From Acidobacteriota bacterium (GTDB lineage: Bacteria; Actinomycetota; Acidimicrobiia; Acidimicrobiales; Ilumatobacteraceae), in the NCBI GenBank assembly GCA_018970175.1, contig JAGWWV010000004.1, positions 33,077 to 97,076 on the forward strand: 64,000 nucleotides of DNA. Reading direction: 5' to 3'. The notes below the pieces were generated by a model. That model did no database searches, was not told where the DNA came from, and saw only the letters and a program-made list of their open reading frames with translations. Of this stretch, positions 1 to 9,123 are shown piece after piece. The translations under genes and the position numbers were made by a program. Each line of letters starts with the position of its first letter. Positions within the stretch are counted from its first letter, which is position 1.

Positions 1-712
1 ACACGAGGTCGTCGATGGGGTAGCGCTTGTTGATGGGAACCAGCTCGTTGCGTAGTTCGTCGCGAGCGGCGTGGAGCGACACGGCAAGGTTGACGGGCAG
101 GGGCCATGCGGCAAGTTGGCGGATGCCGGGGATGATGCCGACGGTGCTGACGGTGAGGTGCCGCGCGGAGATGCCGATGTCGTCGTGAATACGTTCGACT
201 GCTGCGCGGGTGGCGGCCTCGTTGGCGAGCGGTTCACCCATCCCCATGAACACGATGTTCGAGACCCGTCGTCCCATGGTCTGCGCGCGCCGTGCGGCTT
301 TGACGACTTGTTCGACGATCTCGCCCGCAGTGAGGTGGCGATTGAATCCCGCTTGGCCGGTTGCGCAAAAACCACAGGCCATCGCACAGCCCGCCTGCGT
401 GCTGACGCACACCGTGGCGCGGTCGGGATACAGCATCAGCACGGTCTCGATGGGGTGGCCGCCGTCGCGCAGATGCCAGAGGAACTTCACCGTGTCACCG
501 GTCTCGTCGGTGCTCTCGGTTTTCCAGACGAGCGACTCGGGAAGCACGTTCGCGAGTTCGTCGCGCAACGCCGCGGGAAGGCTGGTGATGTCGGTCGGTG
601 CGCGAAACTGTTGGTAGAGGGCCTCCCACACCTGCTTGACGCGGTAAGCGGGTTGGTTGGGCATTGCCGCGGCGATGTCGTCGCGCGATGCGTCGTAGAG
701 ACCGATCGTCAT
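1..712 (-). CDS. rlmN: 23S rRNA (adenine-C2)-methyltransferase RlmN, 3' end outside window
   Basis: Radical-SAM enzyme that methylates C2 of A2503 in 23S rRNA (and A37 of some tRNAs in the family). The first 237 residues are present and the C-terminus lies beyond base 1. The reading shows the cluster motif CAMACGFC (CxxxCxxC) followed by ATG, and [13 protein letters not shown], the conserved SAM-binding GEP segment of RlmN. The N-terminus begins [12 protein letters not shown] and carries the helical domain typical of the family. The start ATG is 4 bases after the stop of mshD, so the two are probably cotranscribed. Identification is firm. Confidence 0.95.
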   Translation of the reverse strand, partial: MTIGLYDASRDDIAAAMPNQPAYRVKQVWEALYQQFRAPTDITSLPAALRDELANVLPESLVWKTESTDETGDTVKFLWHLRDGGHPIETVLMLYPDRATVCVSTQAGCAMACGFCATGQAGFNRHLTAGEIVEQVVKAARRAQTMGRRVSNIVFMGMGEPLANEAATRAAVERIHDDIGISARHLTVSTVGIIPGIRQLAAWPLPVNLAVSLHAARDELRNELVPINKRYPIDDLV

Positions 713-716
713 GGGG

Positions 717-1625
717 TCAGTGGATGTCGCCCACGAACGCGCGCTCGCGGTGGGCCGGCGTGAAGCCGAGTTTGCGGTACATGTTGACGGCGGAGTCGTT
801 GCCCGTGTCGACGTAGAGCATGGCCGTGGTTGCGCCGTGCGCGGCGAGCCAGTTCAACCCGGCAACGGTGAGCCTGGTCCCGAGGCCGTGTCCCGCGACG
901 TCGGGATTCGCGGCGATGACATAGATCTCGCCGACGGCGTCGGGGTGCATCTTCGTCCAGCAAAAGCCCGTGATACGCCCGTCGGACTCCGCGATGCGGA
1001 AACCTTCGGCGTTGAACCACGGCTCTCGTGTTCGCGCGGTGAGAGTGTCGATGTCCCAGTCACCTTGTTCGGCGTGTTTGGCGAAGGCCCGGTTGTTCAC
1101 ATCGAGCCATGCAGTGGCGTCGCGCTTGAAGTCGAACCCCCGGGTGAAGCCGGGCTCCGCGCGCGACGCAAGCTCGGCGTCGAGGGGCAGGGGGCGACGC
1201 ATCTGGTACAGCTCGCGGCCCGGGTGGAGGCCGATCTTTTCGGCAAGCTCGAAGTAGATGGACGATGGTTCGAAGACCCACCAATGAACGTGACCGCCAC
1301 CTTCGGAGCGCACGATGTCGAGTGTCGCGTCGAGCATGTCGGGGCCGATCGCTGCCATGTCGTAGCGGTGGTGCGGATGCACGACCAGGTCGATGCTCCA
1401 GCTGTCGTTGCCGCGTGACACCTGGGCGTAGGCCACGGGGTGATCGTGGTCGTCTTCCCACCCGATGATGGCGGCGAAGCCCAGCCGGCCACCCTGGCGA
1501 AGGTCGAGCCACAGGTGGTCGGACAGTGCGCGCTGGCCGTCGGCGCGCTCGGCGGCTTCGAGAAGGCCGTTCACGACCTCGAAACCTTGCGCGTCGATGT
1601 TCCGGCGGATCTCGAGTCGCAGCAC
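717..1625 (-). CDS. mshD: mycothiol synthase MshD (double GNAT acetyltransferase)
   Basis: Acetylates Cys-GlcN-Ins with acetyl-CoA, the last step of mycothiol synthesis, in the cytoplasm. The 302-residue protein has two GNAT domains. The C-terminal one shows [33 protein letters not shown] (the acetyl-CoA loop) and [20 protein letters not shown], all typical of MshD. The frame extends to an ATG at 1676, but a GTG at 1625 is preceded by a TACCCT hexamer six bases upstream. That fits the leaderless pattern of this genome and gives a length close to characterised MshD (about 300-315 residues). Mycothiol marks the organism as an actinomycete. Confidence 0.92.
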   Translation of the reverse strand: MLRLEIRRNIDAQGFEVVNGLLEAAERADGQRALSDHLWLDLRQGGRLGFAAIIGWEDDHDHPVAYAQVSRGNDSWSIDLVVHPHHRYDMAAIGPDMLDATLDIVRSEGGGHVHWWVFEPSSIYFELAEKIGLHPGRELYQMRRPLPLDAELASRAEPGFTRGFDFKRDATAWLDVNNRAFAKHAEQGDWDIDTLTARTREPWFNAEGFRIAESDGRITGFCWTKMHPDAVGEIYVIAANPDVAGHGLGTRLTVAGLNWLAAHGATTAMLYVDTGNDSAVNMYRKLGFTPAHRERAFVGDIH

Positions 1626-1631
1626 GTCGTC

Positions 1632-1666
1632 AGGGTACCGCCGATCGGACCGGTGCTGGGTAGTGT
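1632..1666. promoter_or_regulatory. divergent -10 elements of mshD and nth
   Basis: On the minus strand TACCCT (1637-1632) lies six bases before the mshD GTG. On the plus strand TAGTGT (1661-1666) lies eight bases before the nth ATG. Both fit leaderless transcription. The choice of these starts leaves about 50 bases between the two genes. No convincing -35 box is seen. Confidence 0.5.
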
Positions 1667-1674
1667 CGCCGCAC

Positions 1675-2316
1675 ATGGGAAAGCCGCGTTCAGCCGCATC
1701 GCGAGCGAAGGTTGTCGCCGAGCGACTTGCCGGCGAGTTTCCCGAGGCGCGTTGTGAACTCGACCATCACAATCCGTTCGAATTGTTGGCGGCGACGATT
1801 CTCTCCGCGCAGTGCACCGACGCCCGCGTGAACATGGTGACACCCGCGTTGTTCGCCGAGTTTCCGACACCGGACGATCTCGCAAATGCCGATGTGTCGC
1901 GCGTCGAACAGTTGGTGAAGTCGACGGGCTTCTACGCGTCGAAGGCGAAGAATCTCATCGGCATGGCGCGAGCACTCGTCGAGCGTTTCGACGGTGAGGT
2001 TCCGCGCGACCTCGAAGATCTGGTGACGTTGCCCGGTGTCGGGCGAAAGACGGGCAACGTCGTTCGCAGCGTCGCATTCGATCTGCCCGGTCTGCCCGTC
2101 GACACCCATGTCGGGCGCCTGTCGCGACGGCTCGGACTGACGACCCAGGAAGACCCGGTGAAGGTCGAGCTCGAGTTGAACAAGTTCCTGCCACCCGAGG
2201 AGTGGGGACGCTTCAGTCTCCGGCTGATTCTTCACGGTCGCCGCACATGCGACGCGCGCAAACCGAAATGCCGCGACTGCGTCCTTCTCGACATCTGTCC
2301 ATCCGGCAAGCCGTGA
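1675..2316 (+). CDS. nth: endonuclease III (DNA glycosylase/AP lyase)
   Basis: Removes oxidised pyrimidines and cleaves AP sites in base-excision repair. The 213-residue length matches the family. Visible features are the helix-hairpin-helix LPGVGRKTGNVV with the catalytic lysine, the catalytic aspartate in PVDTHVGRLSRRLGL, and a C-terminal 4Fe-4S ligand set CDARKPKCRDCVLLDIC with spacing C-x6-C-x2-C-x5-C. The start at 1675 is chosen for family length and the TAGTGT element upstream; the frame is open further upstream but that part overlaps mshD. Identification is firm. Confidence 0.95.
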   Translation: MGKPRSAASRAKVVAERLAGEFPEARCELDHHNPFELLAATILSAQCTDARVNMVTPALFAEFPTPDDLANADVSRVEQLVKSTGFYASKAKNLIGMARALVERFDGEVPRDLEDLVTLPGVGRKTGNVVRSVAFDLPGLPVDTHVGRLSRRLGLTTQEDPVKVELELNKFLPPEEWGRFSLRLILHGRRTCDARKPKCRDCVLLDICPSGKP

Positions 2317-2343
2317 ACGCCCTGATCTGGGAGACTGCACCAC

Positions 2344-2592
2344 ATGGCCGCATCACGAGGTAAGCAGTCGAACGGCACCCCGCGGGGCGAGACCCTCATG
2401 GCGCTGCGCAACGAGCTGGAAGCCTTCGGCGAGACACTCAACCGTACGCGCGACCGGGCCGTTGAACTCGAGAACCGGCAGGGGGTTCGTCAACAAGAGG
2501 ACATCCACCGCGCAATCGTCGAGATCGCGCGTTCGGTCGATTCGGCCCGCAAGGCCGTTGACCGGGCGCTCAAAATAGCCAAGAACACCTGA
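2344..2592 (+). CDS. small hypothetical protein, helical/coiled
   Basis: An 82-residue protein that I do not recognise. It is hydrophilic and almost entirely predicted helical by eye, with heptad-like runs (LRNELEAFGETLNRTRDRAVELENR) and a Lys-rich C-terminus. There is no signal peptide and no cysteine. It begins 27 bases after nth and ends 23 bases before hisC, whose own promoter hexamer overlaps its end, so it is probably cotranscribed with nth. Gene reality rests on its position filling the gap and its ordinary composition; function is unknown. Confidence 0.55.
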   Translation: MAASRGKQSNGTPRGETLMALRNELEAFGETLNRTRDRAVELENRQGVRQQEDIHRAIVEIARSVDSARKAVDRALKIAKNT

Positions 2593-2603
2593 GCCGCCCT
2601 CGG

Positions 2604-2609
2604 TAGCGT
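2604..2609 (+). promoter_or_regulatory. -10 element of the hisCBHAF operon
   Basis: TAGCGT lies six bases before the hisC GTG, which suggests a leaderless transcript for the histidine operon. No attenuator or leader peptide can fit in the gap. Confidence 0.45.
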
Positions 2610-2615
2610 TGTCGC

Positions 2616-3677
2616 GTGACGCGAATCCCCCTGCGCAGTGATCTTCGTGCCCTGTCGGGCTACCACTCGCCGCAGGTCGACGTCCCCGTTCGGTTGAACA
2701 CGAACGAGGCTCCCTTCTCGCCTCCCGCCGCGTGGCTCGACGAGGTGGCCGCCGCCGCGCGCGACATCGACTGGAACCGTTACCCCGATCGCGCGGCAAC
2801 CGAGTTGCGCGAGGGCATCGCGGCCCTGCACGGCGTGTCGGTCGATCAGGTGTTCGTCGCCAATGGTTCAAACGAGGTGCTGCAGTCGATCCTTCTTGCC
2901 TACGCGGGGGCGGGCGGCAACGTCACCATGTTTTCGCCGACCTACCAGATGCACGCGCAAATCGCCCGCGTGGTGGGTGCGACCGTCGTCGAGGGCAAGC
3001 GCAATGCCGACTTCACGCTCGACCGCGGCGAAATCGAGCGCGTCGTGGCGGCGTCGAAGCCGGCCGTGTCATTCATCTGTTCGCCCAACAACCCGACGGG
3101 AACCGTCGAGCCACGCGACAACGTCGAGGCGATGCTCGCGGTCGCGCCGGGTGTCGTGGTGGTCGACGAGGCCTATGCGCAGTTCTCCCCGTGGTCGGCA
3201 CTCGAACTGGTGAACGACGATTCACCGCTCGTTGTCACCCGTACGTTTTCGAAGACCTGGTCGATGGCCGCCGCTCGACTCGGCTATCTCGTCGGACCTC
3301 GTTGGTTGGTTGCCGACATGGAGGCCGTCGTTCTTCCGTACCACCTCGACGCGTTCAAGCAGCGTGCAGGTTTGCTCGCGCTCAAGTTCGTCGGTGACAT
3401 GGAGGCACGCGTGCGTGACATCGTGGCCGGCCGCGACAAGATCGTCGATGCATTTTCGCGCTTGCCCGTCACTTCGTGGCCGAGCGGTGCGAACTTCGTG
3501 CTGTTCCGCCCCGACACACTGGCAGGCACGACGGTATGGCAGGGTTTGCTCGACCGCGGCGTACTCGTGCGCGACTGCAGCAGTTGGGCCGGTCTCGACA
3601 ATTGCCTGCGGGTCACGGTTGGTACCGACGCAGAGAACGAGGCGTTCATCGCCGCAATGAAAGAGGTGCTCGCATGA
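2616..3677 (+). CDS. hisC: histidinol-phosphate aminotransferase
   Basis: PLP enzyme converting imidazole-acetol phosphate plus glutamate to histidinol phosphate. It has 353 residues, the usual length. The PLP lysine is in TRTFSKTWSMAAARLGY. The SPNNPTGT loop and VVVDEAYAQF carry the Asn and Asp that hold the cofactor. The GTG start at 2616 follows a TAGCGT promoter element. The gene overlaps hisB by four bases (ATGA), so the two are translationally coupled. It heads a five-gene his operon; hisD, hisG and hisE are not in this window. Confidence 0.95.
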   Translation: MTRIPLRSDLRALSGYHSPQVDVPVRLNTNEAPFSPPAAWLDEVAAAARDIDWNRYPDRAATELREGIAALHGVSVDQVFVANGSNEVLQSILLAYAGAGGNVTMFSPTYQMHAQIARVVGATVVEGKRNADFTLDRGEIERVVAASKPAVSFICSPNNPTGTVEPRDNVEAMLAVAPGVVVVDEAYAQFSPWSALELVNDDSPLVVTRTFSKTWSMAAARLGYLVGPRWLVADMEAVVLPYHLDAFKQRAGLLALKFVGDMEARVRDIVAGRDKIVDAFSRLPVTSWPSGANFVLFRPDTLAGTTVWQGLLDRGVLVRDCSSWAGLDNCLRVTVGTDAENEAFIAAMKEVLA

Positions 3678-4267
3678 GCCGCAGTGCACGGGTCGAACGC
3701 ACTACCAAGGAAACCAGCATCACGGTCGACTTGAACCTCGACGGCAGCGGCGTGGCCGAGGTGTCGACGGGCATCCCGTTCTACGACCACATGATCGACC
3801 AGGTCGCCCGGCACGGCGGGTTCGACCTGACGCTCGTCGCCAAGGGTGACCTGCACATCGACACCCATCACACGGTCGAAGACGTCGCGCTTGCGCTTGG
3901 TGAGGCGTTCCGCAAGGCCGCAGGCGATCGTGCGGGTGTGCGGCGCTTCTCCAGCGGTCGCTACCCGCTCGACGAGGCGGTCATCGACATCGTGCTCGAC
4001 CTTTCGGGTCGTCCGTTCGTGTACTGGGAGGTGCCGATCCCCGAGTGCATTCCGCTCGGTAATCCGCCCTTCGACCCGAACTTGGCCGAGCACGCAATCT
4101 CGTCGTTCGCCACCGCGGCCAACATCACCCTTCACGTCACGTTGGTGCGGGGCAGCAACGTCCACCACATCGTCGAGGCGGCGTTCAAGGGCCTTGGACG
4201 CTCGCTGCGCGATGCCGTGCGCATCGAGGGTGGGGGAGTTCCCTCGACGAAGGGCGTCCTTGCATGA
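3674..4267 (+). CDS. hisB: imidazoleglycerol-phosphate dehydratase
   Basis: Mn-dependent dehydratase giving imidazole-acetol phosphate. The 197 residues are the monofunctional form found in actinobacteria, without the phosphatase domain fused in enterics. The two metal-binding motifs are present: DTHHTVEDVALALGEA near residues 60-75 and HHIVEAAFKGLGRSL near 160-175. The ATG overlaps the hisC stop by four bases, and its own stop overlaps the hisH ATG in the same way. Confidence 0.95.
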   Translation: MSRSARVERTTKETSITVDLNLDGSGVAEVSTGIPFYDHMIDQVARHGGFDLTLVAKGDLHIDTHHTVEDVALALGEAFRKAAGDRAGVRRFSSGRYPLDEAVIDIVLDLSGRPFVYWEVPIPECIPLGNPPFDPNLAEHAISSFATAANITLHVTLVRGSNVHHIVEAAFKGLGRSLRDAVRIEGGGVPSTKGVLA

Positions 4268-4890
4268 CGGCTCCGCTCGTTGCGGTGCTCGACTACGGAA
4301 TCGGCAACCTCAGTTCGGCACAAAAAGCCCTCGTGCGCATGGGCGCCGATGCCCGGCTCACTCGTGATGCCGGTCTCGTTGCCGATGCTGCCGGTGTCGT
4401 GTTGCCGGGTGTCGGGGCGTTCGGAGCGTGCATGGATGCCCTGCGCGGTGCGGGTCTCGAACCGGTCGTGCATGCGGCCGTCGATTCGGGTCGACCATTC
4501 CTCGGAATCTGTGTGGGGATGCAACTGCTCTTCGAGGCCAGCGACGAAGACCCCGCACACACCGGACTCGGCGTGATTCCGGGTCGCGTTGTCGCGATTC
4601 CCGACACCGTGCGCAAGCCGCAGATGCAGTGGAACGAATTGAACGTGCGAACTGCTGATCCGATTTTCGCGGGATTGCCTGCGGTGCCGTGGGTGTATTT
4701 CGTGCATTCGTACGCCGCGCGCCCCACCGATCCGTCGGTGGTCGTGGCGACGTGTGATTACGGCGCCGAACTGACGGCAGTGGTGCGTCGTGGCAACGTC
4801 GTGGCCACTCAGTTCCATCCCGAGAAGTCGGCGGCCGACGGTCTTGCGATTCTCGGCAACTTCGTTGCGTCGTGCGGTGGTGGCCAATGA
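4264..4890 (+). CDS. hisH: imidazole glycerol phosphate synthase, glutaminase subunit
   Basis: Class I amidotransferase that supplies ammonia to HisF. The 208-residue protein has the nucleophile in FLGICVGMQLLF and the His-Glu pair in TQFHPEKS. The N-terminal DYGIGNLSS is typical of HisH. ATGA overlaps link it to hisB before and hisA after. HisH and HisF are made from the same operon, as expected for a 1:1 complex. Confidence 0.95.
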   Translation: MTAPLVAVLDYGIGNLSSAQKALVRMGADARLTRDAGLVADAAGVVLPGVGAFGACMDALRGAGLEPVVHAAVDSGRPFLGICVGMQLLFEASDEDPAHTGLGVIPGRVVAIPDTVRKPQMQWNELNVRTADPIFAGLPAVPWVYFVHSYAARPTDPSVVVATCDYGAELTAVVRRGNVVATQFHPEKSAADGLAILGNFVASCGGGQ

Positions 4891-5621
4891 CCGACTTCGT
4901 CGTGTATCCCGCCATCGACCTTCGCGGCGGCAACGTCGTGCGGCTTCGCCAGGGCGATTACGCCGACGAAACCGTGTACGGCGACGACCCGCTGTCAGTT
5001 GCCGAGTCGTTCGTCGCTGCCGGAGCGACATGGGTGCACATGGTCGACCTCGATGCGGCAAAGGGTGACGCCGCCGAGAACCGGCCGGTCATCGCGCGCG
5101 TCGCATCGGCTCTTGCGGGTCGCGCCCGATTGCAGGTCGGCGGCGGCGTGAGGGGAGTGGCCGATGCCTCGGCCCTTGCTGATGCCGGTGTGTCGCGGGT
5201 GGTCATGGGTTCGGCCGCGGTCCGCGAGCCGTCGCTCGTCACCGATGTCACGACGAAGGTCGGTGTCGCCGTTGCCGTGGGTCTTGACCACCGGGCGGGA
5301 ATTCTCGCCACCGAGGGATGGACGCAGTCATCGGGGGTCGGTCTCGCCGATGCACTCGGCAGGTATCCGACGGCGGCGTGCGCCGTTATCACTGACATCT
5401 CACGTGACGGCATGTTGTCTGGCCCCGACATCGACGGGTTGTCGAGCGCGGCGCGCAATGCCCCGATGCCGATCATCGCAAGTGGAGGTGTGGGTACGGT
5501 CGACGACATCGTGGCTCTTGCGGCGATTCCCAACATCGACGGCGTCATCACCGGCAAAGCCATTTACGAGGGGCGCTTCACGCTGGCCGAGGCGCTACGC
5601 GCAGTGGGGGGTCGCCGTTGA
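4887..5621 (+). CDS. hisA: ProFAR isomerase
   Basis: A 244-residue TIM barrel that isomerises ProFAR to PRFAR. The catalytic Asp is in [17 protein letters not shown] near residue 8, and the second catalytic Asp in TDISRDGM. Phosphate-binding glycine loops are visible (GGGVR and ASGGVG). The ATG at 4887 that overlaps the hisH stop is preferred over an in-frame ATG five codons upstream. Many actinobacteria use a dual HisA/TrpF enzyme (PriA); the sequence alone does not let me exclude that here, because no trpF is seen in this window. Confidence 0.92.
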   Translation: MTDFVVYPAIDLRGGNVVRLRQGDYADETVYGDDPLSVAESFVAAGATWVHMVDLDAAKGDAAENRPVIARVASALAGRARLQVGGGVRGVADASALADAGVSRVVMGSAAVREPSLVTDVTTKVGVAVAVGLDHRAGILATEGWTQSSGVGLADALGRYPTAACAVITDISRDGMLSGPDIDGLSSAARNAPMPIIASGGVGTVDDIVALAAIPNIDGVITGKAIYEGRFTLAEALRAVGGRR

Positions 5622-6382
5622 ACGTCGCACGTGTCATCCCGTGTCTCGACGTCACCGACGGTCGCGTCGTGAAGGGCGTCAACTTCGTCGGTCTGCGCGA
5701 CGCGGGTGACCCGGTCGAACTTGCCGCCCGTTACGACGCCGAGGGCGCCGACGAACTCGTGTTTCTCGACATCACCGCCTCGTCCGACAACCGCCGCACC
5801 ACCATTGACATGGTCGAACGTGTCGCAGCCGAGGTCTTCATTCCCTTCACGGTGGGCGGCGGCATTCGCACGCTCGAAGATGCGCGCTCGATGCTGCGCG
5901 CCGGCGCCGACAAGGTCAGTGTCAACACCTCGGCCGTGCAGCGACCGGAACTGATCACCGACATCGCCGACGTCTTCGGCGCGCAGTGCTGCGTGTGTGC
6001 AGTCGACGCCAAGCGGCGTGCCGGCGGCAGCGGATGGGAGGTCTTTCTGCACGGCGGTCGCACCCCGACCGGCATCGATGCCATCGAATGGGTCGCAGAT
6101 GCAGTCCGTCGTGGTGCGGGCGAGATTCTCCTCACGTCGATGGATCGCGACGGAACTCGCGAGGGTTTCGACATCGAACTCACCCGCGCCGTGTGCGACG
6201 CGGTCAACGTTCCGGTCATCGCGAGCGGTGGCGTGGGCACGCTGGCACACCTCGTCGCCGGCGTCACACGAGGCGGGGCAAGCGGTGTGCTCGCCGCATC
6301 GATCTTCCACTTCGGCGAACACACCGTCGCACAGGCCAAGGCGGCAATGTCGGCCGCCGGTGTGCGCGTGCGGCCCGCCTAG
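5618..6382 (+). CDS. hisF: imidazole glycerol phosphate synthase, cyclase subunit
   Basis: A 254-residue TIM barrel that condenses PRFAR with ammonia from HisH to IGP and AICAR. The catalytic aspartates are in [15 protein letters not shown] (near residue 11) and LTSMDRDGT (near residue 130). The start is TTG in a TTGA overlap with the hisA stop, so every gene in the his operon overlaps its neighbour by four bases. The gene ends 3 bases before the stop of a convergent SnoaL-like gene. Confidence 0.95.
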   Translation: MNVARVIPCLDVTDGRVVKGVNFVGLRDAGDPVELAARYDAEGADELVFLDITASSDNRRTTIDMVERVAAEVFIPFTVGGGIRTLEDARSMLRAGADKVSVNTSAVQRPELITDIADVFGAQCCVCAVDAKRRAGGSGWEVFLHGGRTPTGIDAIEWVADAVRRGAGEILLTSMDRDGTREGFDIELTRAVCDAVNVPVIASGGVGTLAHLVAGVTRGGASGVLAASIFHFGEHTVAQAKAAMSAAGVRVRPA

Positions 6383-6385
6383 TCG

Positions 6386-6847
6386 CTACTTGTCGCCGGT
6401 GGCGACTTCTCTGTTGCCTTCGGTCCAGAGCGTGTTCAGGATGCGGTACTTGATGCGCCAGCCATCGGGGGTACGTACGAGGTTGTCGAGGTACTCGCCG
6501 GCGACGACGTAGTGCGGGCCGTTCTTTGCCTCTTTGCGGATGTGCTGGGCGAAGAGATAGGCGCGGCTCGTGGCGGTGTCGCCGTCGACGACGATCTCTT
6601 GCGAGCCCGTGATGTGCTGGCTGGCGTCGAGATGTCCGAGCGCGGCGCGGATGCGAGCCCAGATGGCGTCGATGCCCTCGAGCAGCGGACTGCCGAGGTG
6701 CGCCGTCGCGTCGGGTGCGAACACCTTCGAGAAGAGTTCACGGTCGTTCTTGTCGAGTGCCCAGCAGTAGCGCGAGATCACGTTGCGAATCTCTTGGTGG
6801 TCGAGGAGTTCGCGGACTGCCGGGTCGCTGGTGCTGTGCTGAGCCAT
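6386..6847 (-). CDS. SnoaL-like / NTF2-fold protein
   Basis: A 153-residue protein with the cone-shaped SnoaL/NTF2 fold pattern: an N-terminal helix EIRNVISRYCWALDKND, then LFSKVFAPDATAHLG and a long C-terminal sheet with HYVVAGEYLDNLVRTPDGW. Family members include hydroxylating dehydratases, ketosteroid isomerase-like enzymes and non-enzymatic ligand binders, so no substrate can be given. Convergent with hisF. The TAGCGT hexamer at 6859-6854 (minus strand) is six bases before the ATG. Confidence 0.8.
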   Translation of the reverse strand: MAQHSTSDPAVRELLDHQEIRNVISRYCWALDKNDRELFSKVFAPDATAHLGSPLLEGIDAIWARIRAALGHLDASQHITGSQEIVVDGDTATSRAYLFAQHIRKEAKNGPHYVVAGEYLDNLVRTPDGWRIKYRILNTLWTEGNREVATGDK

Positions 6848-6853
6848 GCCCGA

Positions 6854-6907
6854 ACGCTAGTGCGCGGCGAAAACGGGTTTTTATCGGACACCGGTGGCAG
6901 ATACCGT
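6854..6907. promoter_or_regulatory. divergent -10 elements of the SnoaL-like and GroES-like genes
   Basis: Minus strand TAGCGT (6859-6854) is six bases before the SnoaL-like ATG at 6847. Plus strand TACCGT (6902-6907) is seven bases before a GTG at 6915. The second element decides the start of the GroES-like gene, because an upstream in-frame GTG at 6894 would lie before the promoter. Confidence 0.5.
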
Positions 6908-6914
6908 GCCAGCC

Positions 6915-7241
6915 GTGAGCGACGCGCGCGAGAAGCTGCCGATCAAGATGCTGAACGACCGCCTGCTCGTGCGGATTCCCCAGAGCGAGGGTGAACGTCG
7001 GTCTTCGGGCGGCATTCTCATCCCTGCCACGGCGCAGATCTCGAAACGACTGGTCTGGGCCGAAGTCGTCGCACTCGGACAGAACGTGCGCGCCGCCGAA
7101 GTCGGCGACAACGTTTTGTTCAGCCCCGACGACCGCTACGAGGTCGAGGTGGGCGGCGACGACTACATCATGTTGCGCGAACGCGACCTGCACGCAGTGG
7201 CGGCGTCGCGAATCGAGGGCAGTACGGGGCTGTACCTGTGA
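6915..7241 (+). CDS. GroES-like co-chaperonin
   Basis: A 108-residue protein with the GroES beta-barrel pattern: LPIKMLNDRLLVRIP, the mobile-loop region with GGILIPATAQ, GDNVLFSPDDRYEVEVGGDDYIMLRERDLHAV. The GGILIP stretch corresponds to the IVL contact tripeptide that binds GroEL. No groL follows. Instead it overlaps hisI by four bases (GTGA) and leads a hisI-trpE operon, an odd place for a chaperonin cofactor. It may be a divergent second GroES rather than the main one. The start at 6915 follows the TACCGT element. Confidence 0.85.
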   Translation: MSDAREKLPIKMLNDRLLVRIPQSEGERRSSGGILIPATAQISKRLVWAEVVALGQNVRAAEVGDNVLFSPDDRYEVEVGGDDYIMLRERDLHAVAASRIEGSTGLYL

Positions 7242-7603
7242 GCGGCTCGGAACCCGCCCTCACCCCCGTCGCGCTCGTCGACGAGCAATTGGCCACCGTG
7301 AAGTTCAATTCCGACGGCTTGGTTCCCGTCGTCACGCAGGACGTGGCGACGAAGCAGGTGCTGATGATGGCGTGGATGAACGCCGACACCCTCCGCATGA
7401 CCCTCACCGAGGGGCGCATGGTCTATTGGAGCCGCAGCAGAAAAGAGGTGTGGCGCAAGGGCGACACCAGCGGCGACCGCCAGTTCGTGCGCGAGGCGTT
7501 CTACGACTGCGACGGCGACACCCTGCTGTTTCTCGTCGAACAGGAAGGCCGCGGCGCGTGCCACACCGGTGAAGTGAGCTGCTTCTACCGAAAGTTCGGT
7601 TGA
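7238..7603 (+). CDS. hisI: phosphoribosyl-AMP cyclohydrolase
   Basis: Zinc enzyme that opens the adenine ring of PR-AMP. The 121-residue monofunctional form lacks the HisE domain. The motifs are MAWMNADTLRMTLTEG, YWSRSRKEVWRKGDTSG with metal ligands, the ligand region REAFYDCDGDTLLFLVEQ, and the C-terminal ACHTGEVSCFYR with cysteines. GTG start in a 4-base overlap with the GroES-like gene; its TGA overlaps the trpE ATG by one base. It is separated from hisF by about 850 bases and one opposite-strand gene. Confidence 0.95.
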   Translation: MSGSEPALTPVALVDEQLATVKFNSDGLVPVVTQDVATKQVLMMAWMNADTLRMTLTEGRMVYWSRSRKEVWRKGDTSGDRQFVREAFYDCDGDTLLFLVEQEGRGACHTGEVSCFYRKFG

Positions 7604-9123
7604 TGCGCCCCTCACTCGACGAGTTCCGCGCCCTCGCCGCCAAGCATCCGATCGTGCCCGTGTGGGCCGAAGTGCTGGCCGACCTCGAAACCCCCGTCTC
7701 GGTGTTCGCGAAGGTCGTCGGTAACGACAACGGATTCCTCTTCGAATCGGTCGAGCACGGTGAGCGCTGGAGTCGATTCTCCTTCGTCGGGCGTGATCCT
7801 TCGGCTCGGCTGGTTCTGCGCGACGGGAGTGTCGAGGTCAGTGGCACGTTGCCCGACGGCGTGCCAACCGACCGCGGCATCCTCGCCGCGATGGAGGCCT
7901 TGTTGCGCATCTACGAAGCACCGCTCTTTCCCGACCTGCCTCCGTTGCAGAGTGGTCTCGTCGGGTACGTGGGTTACGACGTCGTGCGCGAAGTCGAAAA
8001 TCTTCCCGATGCGCCGCCCGACGCACGCAACCTGCCCGACGCCGTCGTCAACGTGATCGGGTCACTGGTCGCCTTCGACCACTGGCGTCAGCGCCTCTAC
8101 GTACTCGAGAGCGTCTCGACCGTTGGTGCCGACATCGACGCCGCCTACGCCGCGGCGACGTCGCGCATCGAGGAAACCGTCGCGCGACTCGCCCGACCCC
8201 TTCCGTACAGTCCGGTCGAGCCGCCCGTGCAGGGTGAAGAAGTGCCGAGCATCGAGTCCTCGTTGCCGAACGGTGCGTACCAACGTGCGGTGGAAGTCGC
8301 GAAGGAGCACGTACGAGCCGGCGACATCTTCCAGGTGGTGTTATCACAGCGCTTCGACGTTGCCCTCGAGGCCGAACCGTACGACGTGTATCGCGTGTTG
8401 CGTCAGGTGAATCCGAGCCCGTACATGTACTTCGTCCGCGAACCCGAATTATGCATCGTCGGCAGCTCGCCCGAGCCGTTGGTGCAGTTGTCGCACGGCC
8501 GCATCACCAGCCGACCCATTGCCGGCACTCGCCGCCGCGGACGCGACGATGAGCACGACCGACGTCTCGCCGGCGAACTGCGCGAGAACCCCAAAGAGGT
8601 GGCCGAGCACGTGATGCTGGTCGACCTCGCGCGCAACGACGTCGGACGCGTGGCCGAGTTCGGCTCGGTGAAGGTCGATGAACTGATGACCCTCGAGCGC
8701 TACAGCCACGTCATGCACCTCACGTCGCAGGTGTCGGGTCAATTACGTGAAGGTTTGACCCCGGTCGACCTGCTGCGCGCCACCATGCCGGCCGGAACCG
8801 TGAGCGGTGCACCAAAGGTCCGGGCGATGGAAATCATCGACGCGCTCGAGCCCGTGAAGCGCGGTCCGTATGCAGGGGTCGTGGGGTACATCGACTTCAG
8901 CGGCAACCTCGACGTTGCCATCGCCATCCGCACGATGTTCGTGCGTCCCGACGGCCACGGTGGCTGGATCGCGAGCCTGCAAGCCGGTGCCGGAATCGTC
9001 GCCGACAGCGACCCGAACGACGAGAACCTCGAGTGCCACAACAAGGCTGCCGCTCTACTTGCGGCAATTCCTGCGGCGCGCCGCATGACCGCCCGCCGCC
9101 GTGCGGCAGGAACCGAGGTCTGA
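7603..9123 (+). CDS. trpE: anthranilate synthase component I
   Basis: Converts chorismate to anthranilate with a glutaminase partner (TrpG, not in this window). The 506-residue protein has the feedback region FLFESVEHGERWSRFSF near residues 45-60, and catalytic-domain motifs LVDLARNDVGRV and MPAGTVSGAPKVRAMEIID. The ATG overlaps the hisI stop (TGATG). trpE next to hisI is a recurrent actinobacterial arrangement. No trp leader peptide or attenuator can be placed, because the gene is fully embedded in the operon. Confidence 0.94.
   Translation: MRPSLDEFRALAAKHPIVPVWAEVLADLETPVSVFAKVVGNDNGFLFESVEHGERWSRFSFVGRDPSARLVLRDGSVEVSGTLPDGVPTDRGILAAMEALLRIYEAPLFPDLPPLQSGLVGYVGYDVVREVENLPDAPPDARNLPDAVVNVIGSLVAFDHWRQRLYVLESVSTVGADIDAAYAAATSRIEETVARLARPLPYSPVEPPVQGEEVPSIESSLPNGAYQRAVEVAKEHVRAGDIFQVVLSQRFDVALEAEPYDVYRVLRQVNPSPYMYFVREPELCIVGSSPEPLVQLSHGRITSRPIAGTRRRGRDDEHDRRLAGELRENPKEVAEHVMLVDLARNDVGRVAEFGSVKVDELMTLERYSHVMHLTSQVSGQLREGLTPVDLLRATMPAGTVSGAPKVRAMEIIDALEPVKRGPYAGVVGYIDFSGNLDVAIAIRTMFVRPDGHGGWIASLQAGAGIVADSDPNDENLECHNKAAALLAAIPAARRMTARRRAAGTEV

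Noticed and set aside
6392..6406. Terminator hairpin GTCGCC-GGT-GGCGAC between hisF and the SnoaL-like gene
   Set aside because: The stem is only 6 bp, has no T-run and lies inside the last codons of the SnoaL-like gene; not enough to call a terminator.
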